A DNA stretch of 64,000 bases from Micromonospora_J zhanjiangensis. Lineage in GTDB: Bacteria; Actinomycetota; Actinomycetes; Mycobacteriales; Micromonosporaceae. The notes below the pieces were generated by a model that was given only the letters and a program-made list of their open reading frames with translations, did no database searches and was not told the DNA's origin. The stretch lies in NCBI RefSeq assembly GCF_042650605.1, contig NZ_JBHSBN010000005.1, positions 248,001-312,000 of the forward strand. Reading direction: 5' to 3'. Both the position numbers and the translations under genes were made by a program. Positions 41,409-49,262 of the stretch are shown here, in pieces; positions within the stretch are counted from its first letter, which is position 1, and the number at the start of each line of letters is the position of its first letter.

Positions 41409-42809
41409 ATGAACATTCTCGCTCTCGACCTCGGCACCTCGTCGGTGCGGGGGCTGGTCCTGGACGGCGACGCCGTACCGCGGCCCGGCGCGCTGGCCCG
41501 GCGCAAGATGACCATGTCGGTCGGCGAGGACGGCGCGGCCACCCTGGACGGCCCCGGGTACCTGGCCGCCCTCGTCGAGTGCCTCGACGAGCTGGCCGCC
41601 GGCGGTCACCTCGACGGCGTCGGGCTGGTCGCGGCCTCCGCCCAGTGGCACTCGGTGGTCGCGTTGGGGCCCGACGGCGCGCCGCGCAGCCCGGTGCTGA
41701 CCTGGCTGGACACCCGACCGGCACCCCTGCCGGGGGCGTCCGGCCCGGCCGACGAGACGGCCTTCCACCAGCGCACCGGCACCTGGTGGCACCGGTTCTA
41801 CTGGAACATGCGACTGCCCTGGCTGCGCGATCGGCTCGGTGGCGGCCCCGTCCGGTACGTCGGCCTGGCCGAGTACGTCTTCGGCGCGCTGCTGCACGAG
41901 GCGCCGATGTCGGTGTCCCAGGCCTCCGCCACCGGGATGCTGGACGTGCGGACGTTGCGCTGGGACGACGAGGCGTGCGCCCTGGCCGGCGTACGGGACG
42001 GCGAGCTTCCGGTGCTGGCACCGGCCGGCTGGCGGGGCCGGCTGCGTCCGGACGTCGCCCGCCGGTGGCCGGCGCTGGCCGACGCGTCGTGGGCGCCGCC
42101 GATCGGCGACGGCGCCGCCTCCAACATCGGGTCGCAGTGCGTCGACGAGAACCGGGCCGCGGTCACGGTCGGCACGTCGGCGGCGGTCCGGCTGGTCCAG
42201 GCGTCGCCGCCCGGCGTCGCGTTGCCGCCGCTGCCCGACGAGCTGTGGCGCTACCGGATGGACCACGAGCGGATCGTCACCGGCACCGCCTTCTCCGGCG
42301 GCGGCAACCTGTACGCCTGGGCGAGGCGGGAGCTGCGGCTGCCCGAGGGGAAGGAGCTGGAGCAGGCCCTGGCCCGGCTGCCGCACGGTGCGACGCCGGT
42401 GCGCGCCGACCCACGACTGGGCGGCGACCGGCCGCCGGGGCTGGCCTCGGCCGGCTCGGGCCAGCTGTCCCACCTCGGGTTCAACACCACCGCGGTGGAG
42501 ATCTTCGCCAGTCTGATGGAGGCGCTCTGCCACCAGGTGGCGAGGGGTCTGGTCAAGATGGAGTCGACGGTGGGGCATCCGGTCGAGGTGGTGCTCGGCG
42601 GCGGCGCGGTCGCCGCGTCCCAGTGGTGGCGGGAGGCGTTCCTGACCGTGCTGGCCCCCCGACCGGTCAGCTACGAGTCCAATCCGGAGATCGGCGCCAC
42701 CGGTGCGGCGCTGGTCGCGATCGGTCGGCTTGGCGGTGCCACCGGCCTGCAGCGGGTCGGGCCGATCGACCGGCCCGGGTCACCGACACCGGCAGGATCC
42801 GACGGCTGA
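41409..42809 (+). CDS. FGGY-family carbohydrate kinase
   Basis: 466 aa. N-terminal phosphate loop ALDLGTSSVRGLVLDGD, the middle ATP-site region AVTVGTSAAVRL and the C-terminal VEVVLGGGAVAASQWWREAF with PEIGATGAALVA identify the FGGY fold, gluconokinase/xylulokinase-like. The sugar is not predictable; no catabolic genes are near. TAGGTT at 41396-41401 lies 7 nt before the ATG and there is no ribosome-binding site, so the message is leaderless. Confidence 0.9.
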   Translation: MNILALDLGTSSVRGLVLDGDAVPRPGALARRKMTMSVGEDGAATLDGPGYLAALVECLDELAAGGHLDGVGLVAASAQWHSVVALGPDGAPRSPVLTWLDTRPAPLPGASGPADETAFHQRTGTWWHRFYWNMRLPWLRDRLGGGPVRYVGLAEYVFGALLHEAPMSVSQASATGMLDVRTLRWDDEACALAGVRDGELPVLAPAGWRGRLRPDVARRWPALADASWAPPIGDGAASNIGSQCVDENRAAVTVGTSAAVRLVQASPPGVALPPLPDELWRYRMDHERIVTGTAFSGGGNLYAWARRELRLPEGKELEQALARLPHGATPVRADPRLGGDRPPGLASAGSGQLSHLGFNTTAVEIFASLMEALCHQVARGLVKMESTVGHPVEVVLGGGAVAASQWWREAFLTVLAPRPVSYESNPEIGATGAALVAIGRLGGATGLQRVGPIDRPGSPTPAGSDG

Positions 42810-42918
42810 CAGTATCCTCCTGGGGCGCGGGACGGATCGACCGATTGACAGCAGCACCGTGCCTGGTTGGATGGGACTTCCGTCCTCGGCCTGACGTGGA
42901 TCGAGGGATGAAGGAGGC

Positions 42919-45585
42919 ATGGTGGCTGAGGTGCCGGACAACGCCGCCCGTGCGGCGCGACAGCCGCAGCGAAAACGCCTCGACGTCCGGATCGTCCCGC
43001 ACCGGCGCCGGTCGCCGCTGCGGATCAGCGACTGGCGGATGCGCAGCAAGCTGGCCGCCGTCCTGGTCGTCCCCTCGGTGGCCTTCATGGTGTTGGCCGG
43101 CGTGCAGACCGCCGGGCTGTTCGGCCAGGCCAGCACGCTGGACCAGTTCACCCGGGAGGTGAGCATCGGTCGGGAGATCAACGACCTGGTCGACCGACTG
43201 CAGCAGGAGCGCGACCGGACCGCGGGCGAACTGGCCGGGCTCGACGCGCCGTCCCCCCGCCGCGGCACCCCCGAGCAGGCGGTGGCCGCGTTGCAGCCGC
43301 ACTACGAGGCGGTCGACGCGGCGTTGAACCGGCTCCGCGAGGCGGCCCGGCCGTTGGCCGACGCGGACGCCGGCTGGCGGGTGTCCTTCGCGCGGGCCGA
43401 GGAGGCCCTCAAGCAACTGCCCGGCGTCCGGTCCGCGGTGCCGGCCGGTACCGCCGCCCCGGACACCCCCCTGGGCAGCTACGACCGGGCCATCGACGCG
43501 CTGATCACGCTGCTGGCCGAGCCCTCGCCGGGCGGCAGCAACCCCGAGCTGAGCGCCTCGGTGTTGCGCTACGTGCAGCTGGCCCGGGTCAAGGAACTCG
43601 GCTCGCGGGTGCGCCGCGAGCTGTACGCGGCGGCCCGAGCCGGCCGGTACGACCCGAACGCGCTGGTCAAGCTGGCCGACCTGCGGGCGCAGCAGCTCGC
43701 CGCGCTGGGCGAGTTCCGGGTGGCGGCGACGGTCAAGCAGTTGCTGCGCTACGAGAAGACCACGGCCGACCCGCGGTTCGCCAACGCCACCCGGCTGGAG
43801 GAGACCACCATCGGCGGCGCGCCGGCCGTGCTGGACCCGGAGGCGTGGTGGAACGCCAGCCAGCAACGGTTGCAACTGATGGGCGACGTCCAGGCCACGG
43901 TGCTCGGCGACGCGGTCGGCGAGGCGGGCAGCCGCAGCGCGGCGCAACTGCGACGCAGTCTGCTGGTGGCCGGCGCGGTGCTGGCCGTCCTGGTGGCCGC
44001 CCTGCTCACCTCGGTGCTGGTCGGCCGGTCGATCGCCAGATCGCTGCGGATGCTGCGCGGTCAGGCGCTGAAGGTGGCACAGGTCGAGCTGCCGGAGGCG
44101 CTGGAACGATTGCGTGGCGTCGAACCGGACCCGGACATCGAGGTCTCGCCCGCCGCGGTCCGGTCGATGGACGAGATCGGCGACGTGGCCGAGGCGTTCG
44201 TGGCCGTGCAGCGCAGCGCCGTCGCGCTCGCGGTCGAGCAGGCGGTGATGCGGCGCAACGTCAACGCGATGTTCGTGAACCTGGCCCGGCGCAGTCAGGT
44301 GCTGGTGGAGCGGCAGCTGGAGCTGCTGGACGAACTGGAGCGGGAGGAGAGCGACCCGGACCAGCTGGACAACCTGTTCCGGCTGGACCACCTCGCCGCC
44401 CGGATGCGCCGTAACGACGACAGCCTGTTGGTGCTGGCGGGCACCGAGTCCAGCCGGCGCTGGTCGCAACCCGTGCCGCTGGAGGCGGTCCTGCTCGCCG
44501 CCGTCGCCGAGGTGGAGCAGTACCAGCGGGTCCGGCACCGGGTGGAGGACCCGCTGTACGTGGTGGGGCACGCGGTGGCCGACCTGGTGCACCTGCTGGC
44601 CGAGTTGTTGGAGAACGGTGCCTCGTTCTCCCCGCCGGACACCCTGGTCCGCATCCAGGGCAGCACCAACGCCGCCGGCGGGGCGATGATCGAGATCATC
44701 GACGACGGCCTGGGCATGAGCGAGAGCGCGCTCGCCGAGGCCAACGCGACGCTGGCCGCCCCGCCGGCCGCCGACGTGGCGGCCTCGCAGCGGATGGGTC
44801 TGTTCGTGGTCAGCCACCTGGCCGCCCGGCAGGGCGTACGGGTGGTGCTGCGCCCCGCCGAGGTCGGCGTGCTGGCCGCGGTGTGGCTGCCGCCGGTATT
44901 GCTCGCCGAGGCACCGGCGGAGAAGCAGGAACACCGACCGGGCCGGCGGATCGTCGCCGCGTTGGAGGCCGGCCCCGACGACGTGGCCCCCCGGCCGCCG
45001 GTAGGTCGGGCCACCGTCGGTCGGGCCACCGTCGACTCACCGGGGGAGCGGGTCACCCAGCCGCGCCGCCGGCGCGTCACCTCGTCCCGTCCGGTGCCGA
45101 CCCGGGCCGAGGACGTGCTGGCCGCCACCGAGCCGGTCCGGCCCGACGCGCCGCCCAGCACCTGGTGGTCCCGGCAGGGCAGGCCGGTCGGCACCGGGAC
45201 ACCGGCCACCGGTCCGGGCCGGCCCCCGGCGGCCGGCACCGGCGGCCGGAGCCTGGCCCTGCCGCCGGGCACCGCCGCGGCCACCGGCGGTACGCGACGG
45301 TCCGCGGACGTCGGGCCGGTCCCGGACGCGACGCCGCCGACGACGCCGGTCACCGGCGGCGTCAACGCGAACGGACTGCCGGTCCGGGTGCCGATGGCAC
45401 AGCTGCAGAGCGCCACCCCGGCCGGGCCGCCGGCGGCGCCGCCCGCCCGGGAGGAACCGGACCCGGAGCAGGTCAGTGGCGTGTTGTCCCGGTTCTACGG
45501 TGGGGTGCGCCGGGCGGAAGCCGAAGACACCACGGATCTGTCGTCGCCAGCGGGCGGTGTGACGAATGATAAGGAGCAGCATTGA
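42919..45585 (+). CDS. Conservon sensor kinase (CvnA-like, NIT-type sensor)
   Basis: 888 aa. Membrane helix at about 45-70, an extracytoplasmic all-helical sensor of the NIT type (75-340), second helix about 355-375, HAMP, an atypical DHp segment (MFVNLARRSQVLVERQLELL, then FRLDHLAARMRRNDD with His in LDHL), HATPase (LLAELLENGASFSPPDT, IDDGLGM, GLFVVSHLAARQGV) and a 230-residue proline-rich disordered tail. This is the CvnA layout of actinobacterial conservons, which behave like membrane receptors for small GTPases. AAGGAGG precedes the ATG. Its stop overlaps the roadblock gene. Confidence 0.9.
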   Translation: MVAEVPDNAARAARQPQRKRLDVRIVPHRRRSPLRISDWRMRSKLAAVLVVPSVAFMVLAGVQTAGLFGQASTLDQFTREVSIGREINDLVDRLQQERDRTAGELAGLDAPSPRRGTPEQAVAALQPHYEAVDAALNRLREAARPLADADAGWRVSFARAEEALKQLPGVRSAVPAGTAAPDTPLGSYDRAIDALITLLAEPSPGGSNPELSASVLRYVQLARVKELGSRVRRELYAAARAGRYDPNALVKLADLRAQQLAALGEFRVAATVKQLLRYEKTTADPRFANATRLEETTIGGAPAVLDPEAWWNASQQRLQLMGDVQATVLGDAVGEAGSRSAAQLRRSLLVAGAVLAVLVAALLTSVLVGRSIARSLRMLRGQALKVAQVELPEALERLRGVEPDPDIEVSPAAVRSMDEIGDVAEAFVAVQRSAVALAVEQAVMRRNVNAMFVNLARRSQVLVERQLELLDELEREESDPDQLDNLFRLDHLAARMRRNDDSLLVLAGTESSRRWSQPVPLEAVLLAAVAEVEQYQRVRHRVEDPLYVVGHAVADLVHLLAELLENGASFSPPDTLVRIQGSTNAAGGAMIEIIDDGLGMSESALAEANATLAAPPAADVAASQRMGLFVVSHLAARQGVRVVLRPAEVGVLAAVWLPPVLLAEAPAEKQEHRPGRRIVAALEAGPDDVAPRPPVGRATVGRATVDSPGERVTQPRRRRVTSSRPVPTRAEDVLAATEPVRPDAPPSTWWSRQGRPVGTGTPATGPGRPPAAGTGGRSLALPPGTAAATGGTRRSADVGPVPDATPPTTPVTGGVNANGLPVRVPMAQLQSATPAGPPAAPPAREEPDPEQVSGVLSRFYGGVRRAEAEDTTDLSSPAGGVTNDKEQH

Positions 45586-46004
45586 CGACCCTCAGCAAAG
45601 AGGCCCGGGACCTGAGTTGGCTGGTCAGCGCCTTCGCCGATCGGGTGCCCGGGGTCGCGCACGCGATCGTGGTCTCCTCCGACGGCATGCTGGTCGCGGT
45701 CTCCGACCACCTGCCCCGGGACAACGCCGACAAGCTGGCCGCGGTGACCTCGGGGCTGATGAGCATCACCGCGGGGGCCGCCCAGATGTTCGACGGTGAT
45801 GTGGTCAAGCAGACGGTGATCGAGATGGGCCGCGGTTTCTTCCTGGTGATGCAGATCCGGGACGGGTCGATCCTGGCCACCCTGGCGCTGGCCGACGCCG
45901 ACGTCGGCGTGGTCGGTTACGAGATGGCCCGGCTGGCCAAGCAGGCGGGGGAGATGCTCACGCCCGCGTTGCGGGCCGAACTGCAGCAGGCGCTGCCGCG
46001 CTGA
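45582..46004 (+). CDS. Roadblock/LC7 protein (CvnB-like)
   Basis: 140 aa. Roadblock fold: LSWLVSAFADRVPGVAHAIV, VVSSDGMLVAVSDHLP, KLAAVTSGLMSITAGAAQMF, then GRGFFLVMQIRDGSILATLA. In conservons such proteins regulate the GTPase CvnD together with CvnC. Here the TTG start overlaps the kinase stop (AAGGAGC upstream), but no cvnC (DUF742) or cvnD (GTPase) follows; the next gene is on the other strand. Confidence 0.9.
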   Translation: MTTLSKEARDLSWLVSAFADRVPGVAHAIVVSSDGMLVAVSDHLPRDNADKLAAVTSGLMSITAGAAQMFDGDVVKQTVIEMGRGFFLVMQIRDGSILATLALADADVGVVGYEMARLAKQAGEMLTPALRAELQQALPR

Positions 46005-46016
46005 GCGTCCCGGCGC

Positions 46017-46046
46017 GGCCGGACCGGGTGCCCGAGGGTCCGGGCC
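46017..46046. terminator. Stem-loop between convergent cvnB-like and APH-fold genes
   Basis: GGCCGGACC and GGTCCGGGCC pair with one bulge in the 46-bp gap between the two stops. Works in either direction; no U-tract. Confidence 0.4.
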
Positions 46047-46050
46047 CCGG

Positions 46051-47058
46051 TCAGGCCAGCCGGCTGAGTTGCTCGTCGAGCAGGGCGGCCACCCGGGCGT
46101 TCCGTTCGTCGTGGGGCGGGCCGGACCAGCCCCGGGTGGCGCCCTCGACAAGCATGATCAGGTAGAGGTAGCAGGTGTAGAGGGCCAACCGTCGGCGTAC
46201 CCCGGGGGTCGGGACGATCGGCGTCGGGGCGGCGGCCGCGTAGCCGGCCAGGATCGCCGGCTCGTCGGCGAGGTCGCGGAAGAGCGTCAGCGACACGAGT
46301 TCGGCGACCGGGTCGCCGTACAGGGCCCGTTCGCCGTCGATCAGCCCGGTCACCCGGGCGCCGCCGACACCGTCCAACCGGACCATGACGTTGCCGTCCC
46401 ACAGGTCGAAGTGCACCAGCGCCGGCCGGTCGACCGCGTCGAGCGCGTCGGCGTGGCGGCGCAGCAGCGCGCCGATCCGGTCCGGCGTGGCGGGCAGGTC
46501 GGTGCCGAGTCGGGTCGCGTCGGCGAGGATGTCCTCGACCATCGCGCCGAACGCGCCCCGCCACGACGACTGCCAGCTGCGGCTGTCGCGCAACGGATAG
46601 CCGTACCGGGGGCCGGTGACCGTGTGCAGGCGGGCCACCTGGGCGGCGATCTCGGCGCGTACCGCGGCCAGCGCCGCGGGGGTCAGGTCGTCACGGACGC
46701 GGTTCAGGGTGACCCCGTCGATCCGGCCGAGGAAGACGACGTCCGTGCCGACCAGGTCGCGGGTGAAGTCGGCCCGGACCACCGTTGGCACCGCGACCCC
46801 GACGGCGCCGGCCCGCCGGTACAGCTCGACCTCGGTACGCATCAGGTCGACCTCGTGCCGCAGCAGCACCAGGTCGGGCGGCGGTGCGACCTTGAGCACC
46901 AGGTCGGCGCCGTCGTGCAGACGCACGGCGTACGCCGCGTTGTAGTGCCCGTCGACCAGCTCGTGCCATTCGTCGATCCGGGTGTCCGGGCCGAATCCGC
47001 GGCGGACCAGCGCGGCCAGTTCCGACCCGTCGACCCGGCGCTTGGTGCGGCTCTCCAT
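46051..47058 (-). CDS. Aminoglycoside-phosphotransferase-fold kinase
   Basis: 335 aa. Kinase-like fold of the APH family: ATP lobe with VLKVAPP, catalytic loop LVHFDLWDGNVMV (HxDxxxxN) and metal site GLIDGERALYGDPVAEL (D/E at the DxD position). APH members phosphorylate aminoglycosides, homoserine, fructosamines and others; this one is not close enough to any to name. It follows the GH1 gene by 12 nt on the same strand, so it might be cotranscribed and act on a sugar (inference). Confidence 0.85.
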   Translation of the reverse strand: MESRTKRRVDGSELAALVRRGFGPDTRIDEWHELVDGHYNAAYAVRLHDGADLVLKVAPPPDLVLLRHEVDLMRTEVELYRRAGAVGVAVPTVVRADFTRDLVGTDVVFLGRIDGVTLNRVRDDLTPAALAAVRAEIAAQVARLHTVTGPRYGYPLRDSRSWQSSWRGAFGAMVEDILADATRLGTDLPATPDRIGALLRRHADALDAVDRPALVHFDLWDGNVMVRLDGVGGARVTGLIDGERALYGDPVAELVSLTLFRDLADEPAILAGYAAAAPTPIVPTPGVRRRLALYTCYLYLIMLVEGATRGWSGPPHDERNARVAALLDEQLSRLA

Positions 47059-47070
47059 GCGCGGGCCGGG

Positions 47071-48576
47071 TCAGACGATCCGGTTGGCGGCGATGACCTC
47101 GCGGTACCAGTGCGCGCTGCGCTTGAGGATCCGGCGCTGGCTCGGGTAGTCGACGTAGACCAGCCCCCAGCGTTGCCGGTAGCCCTCGGCCCACTCGAAG
47201 TTGTCCAGCAGCGACCAGACGTGGAAGCTCTCCAGCGGCACCCCGGCGGCGACGGCCCGATGCGCGACGGTGAGGTGGTCACGCAGGAAGGAGATCCGTC
47301 CGGCGTCGTCGACGCTCCCGTCGGCGCCCGGCCGGTCCGGGGTGGGCAGGCCGTTCTCGGTGATGCTGAGCGGGAGCCGGTCGTAGTCGCGGGCGACCCG
47401 GGTCAGGATGTCGAACAACCCGTCCGGGTAGAGCTGTTGCCACTCCGCCTCGGAGGTCGGCCACCTGCGGACCTGGTCGCCGTCGGCGGTGACGTAGATG
47501 GGGGTGTAGTACTGCACGGCCAGCAGATCCACCGGCGACGAGATGATCTCCAGGTCGCCGTCCCGGATCCCCCTGACCATCCGGCTGTCCGGGCCGAGGT
47601 CGGCCAGCACGTCCTCGGGGTAGCTGCCCTTGAGGATCGAGTCGAGGTAGAGCCGGTTCTCGTAGCCGTCGTACAACCGGGTGGCCGCGGCGGTGTCGGC
47701 CGCGTCGTCGGCCGGGTAGCACGGGTGCAGGTTGAGCGCGGGGCCGATCCGACCCGTGCCGCCACCGCCGCGCAGGGCCTGTACGGCCAGGCCGTGGCCC
47801 AGTTGGAGGTGGTGCGCGACCAGGTACGCCGCATCCGGGTCGTTCCGGCCCGGGGCGTGGTGGCCGCTCAGGTAGCCGTTCTGCACCACGGTCTTCGGTT
47901 CGTTGACGGTCAGCCAGGTGGGCACCCGGTCGCCGAGCGCGTCGAACACCGTCGCGGCGTAGTCGGCGAAGCGGTGGGCGGTGTCCCGGGACTCCCAGCC
48001 GCCGGCGTCCTGCAACGCCTGGGGCAGGTCCCAGTGGAAGAGGGTGGCCATCGGCGCGATGTCGCGCTCGTGCAGGCCGTCCAGCAGGCGGCGGTAGAAG
48101 TCCAGACCGCGCTGGTTGGGCTGTCCGGTGCCGTCGGCCTGGATCCGGGGCCAGGCGATGGAGAACCGGTACGACCGCAGGCCCAGCTCCTTCATCAGGT
48201 CCAGGTCTTCGCGGTAGCGGTGGTAGTGGTCGGCCGCGACGTCGCCGGTGTCGCCGCCCCTGGTGCGTCCCGGGGTGTGGCTGAAGGTGTCCCAGACGGA
48301 CTGGCCGCGGCCGTCGTCCTTGGCCGCGCCCTCGATCTGGTAGGCGGAGGTGGCGGCGCCCCACTGGAAGCCGTCCGGAAACCGCAGTTCCGGTCCGTCC
48401 TCCGGGTTCGCCTCGGACCCGGTCGCCGGATCCGTCCCCGCCGTGTCGTCCGACGCGTAGCCGGCGGTCGCGGCGGTGGTCGCGGCGGTCGCGCCGGTTC
48501 CGGCCGCCCGCGCCGTCGTGGCGGCTGCCGACATGGCGGCGCGCCGATGCAGATGCCGGCGGGTCAGGACGGACAT
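47071..48576 (-). CDS. Exported GH1 beta-glucosidase
   Basis: 501 aa. Catalytic acid/base Glu226 (LTVNEPKT) and nucleophile Glu407 (SITENGLP) are both present, and the N-terminal GH1 signature FPDGFQWGAATSAYQIEGA is intact at 66-84. Before it lies a 60-residue leader (TRRHLHRRAAMSAAATTARA) with twin arginines and an Ala/Thr-rich stretch, suggesting Tat export; most bacterial GH1 enzymes are cytoplasmic. The ATG at 48576 has GAGGAGG 5 nt upstream. It is divergent from the GH48 gene across a region with CebR-like boxes, so it should cleave cellobiose or short cello-oligomers. Confidence 0.92.
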   Translation of the reverse strand: MSVLTRRHLHRRAAMSAAATTARAAGTGATAATTAATAGYASDDTAGTDPATGSEANPEDGPELRFPDGFQWGAATSAYQIEGAAKDDGRGQSVWDTFSHTPGRTRGGDTGDVAADHYHRYREDLDLMKELGLRSYRFSIAWPRIQADGTGQPNQRGLDFYRRLLDGLHERDIAPMATLFHWDLPQALQDAGGWESRDTAHRFADYAATVFDALGDRVPTWLTVNEPKTVVQNGYLSGHHAPGRNDPDAAYLVAHHLQLGHGLAVQALRGGGGTGRIGPALNLHPCYPADDAADTAAATRLYDGYENRLYLDSILKGSYPEDVLADLGPDSRMVRGIRDGDLEIISSPVDLLAVQYYTPIYVTADGDQVRRWPTSEAEWQQLYPDGLFDILTRVARDYDRLPLSITENGLPTPDRPGADGSVDDAGRISFLRDHLTVAHRAVAAGVPLESFHVWSLLDNFEWAEGYRQRWGLVYVDYPSQRRILKRSAHWYREVIAANRIV

Positions 48577-48628
48577 GCGGGCCTCCTCGTGGGACAGAGC
48601 TTTCCCCAGGTGCGGTGTCGAGATTAGT

Positions 48629-48801
48629 GTGGGGACGGGGAGGGCAACCCCCGTCCCCACCGTGGTAAACCCACGCACGATGGAATCGGGTCCCAGCCGT
48701 GCGTGCCGCGCGGGAGCCGGGCCACGCGAGTGGCTCTGCTGCCACCTCCTTTCCTGGCGGTGGATTGGCTGGCGGCGGAGTCCGGGCTGGCCCGCCGCCA
48801 G
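48629..48801. ncRNA. Run of perfect hairpins, candidate structured leader or small RNA
   Basis: Five consecutive stems within 173 nt: GTGGGGACGGGG/CCCCGTCCCCAC (48629-48660, 12 bp), CACGCACG/CGTGCGTG (48672-48705), GCCAC-GCGA-GTGGC (48721-48734, a GNRA loop on the plus strand), CCACC/GGTGG (about 48742-48762) and CTGGCGGCGG/CCGCCGCCAG (48769-48801, 10 bp). On the minus strand it would be the leader of the GH1 mRNA; on the plus strand a free-standing RNA. No known riboswitch class was recognised. Confidence 0.35.
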
Positions 48802-48862
48802 TCTTGGCCTACTGCGCTCGACCTCGGCCAGTGTCACGGCCGGTGGTCGAACATCCCCCGTA

Positions 48863-48908
48863 AGTCCAAACCTGTCGATGGAAGCGCTCCCATCGATGAG
48901 TTTGGACT
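48863..48908. promoter_or_regulatory. 46-bp palindrome centred on a CebR-like operator
   Basis: The centre TGGAAGCGCTCCCA (48879-48892) differs at one base from the CebR/CelR box TGGGAGCGCTCCCA used for cellulase control in Streptomyces and Thermobifida. It extends to TCGATGG/CCATCGA and, after 3 unpaired bases on each side, AGTCCAAAC/GTTTGGACT. The whole 46 bp is symmetrical about one point, so it is both an operator and a potential strong hairpin. Confidence 0.75.
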
Positions 48909-48980
48909 GTAGCGGGGTTCATCGCTTTGTGAAAGACCCAAAACAAGATCGAAACATCTTTGCCCATCGCTGTGTCGCCA

Positions 48981-49007
48981 CTTGCTGCGGGAGCGCTCCC
49001 ATGCAAG
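48981..49007. promoter_or_regulatory. Second CebR-like operator
   Basis: GGGAGCGCTCCC is a perfect 12-bp palindrome (48989-49000) and matches 13 of 14 positions of the CebR box (48988-49001). CTTGC and GCAAG flank it symmetrically (48981-48985, 49003-49007). It lies 262 bp before the GH48 start. Confidence 0.75.
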
Positions 49008-49262
49008 ACTGTCGAACTATCGCGAAGCGGAGCCACACCGCGCGACCATCGGGCCGTCGAGGGCAGCCGATTCCTCGGTCACGACGTCCCGAACTCGACC
49101 CGAGCCACCTCCCGGTGGGCCCGCGTGGTCGTCCACCCACCCCGGCCCGTGCCGGGTCCAGCATTCCCGGCGCTTCCGCACCCCCTGGGGAGTCACCCCT
49201 GACCGGAGGCGCCCGGCCGCGGCCGTACGGTCCGGCCTGGTCCGCGAGGAGAGAACGCAGCG

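Larger units (their letters stand above)
48577..49262. other. Regulatory region between the divergent GH1 and GH48 genes
   Basis: 686 bp without a supported gene. It contains a run of perfect hairpins (48629-48801), a 46-bp palindrome (48863-48908) and a second palindromic box (48981-49007). The last two are centred on CebR-like sites. The 255 bp from 49008 to the GH48 start hold its ribosome-binding site (GAGGAGAG, 49246-49253) and nothing else clear. Confidence 0.7.

Noticed and set aside
46069..48627. 852-residue plus-strand frame across APH and GH1 genes
   Set aside because: Shadow of two well-identified minus-strand genes, with no domain similarity.
48629..48801. Known riboswitch (SAM, cobalamin, c-di-AMP) in the GH1 leader
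   Set aside because: None of the conserved core motifs of these classes could be found; only helices were seen. Kept as an unclassified structure.
48577..48837. GH1 protein extended upstream by 87 residues
   Set aside because: The ATG at 48576 has a clear GAGGAGG, and the upstream part crosses the run of hairpins and has no similarity to secretion signals.
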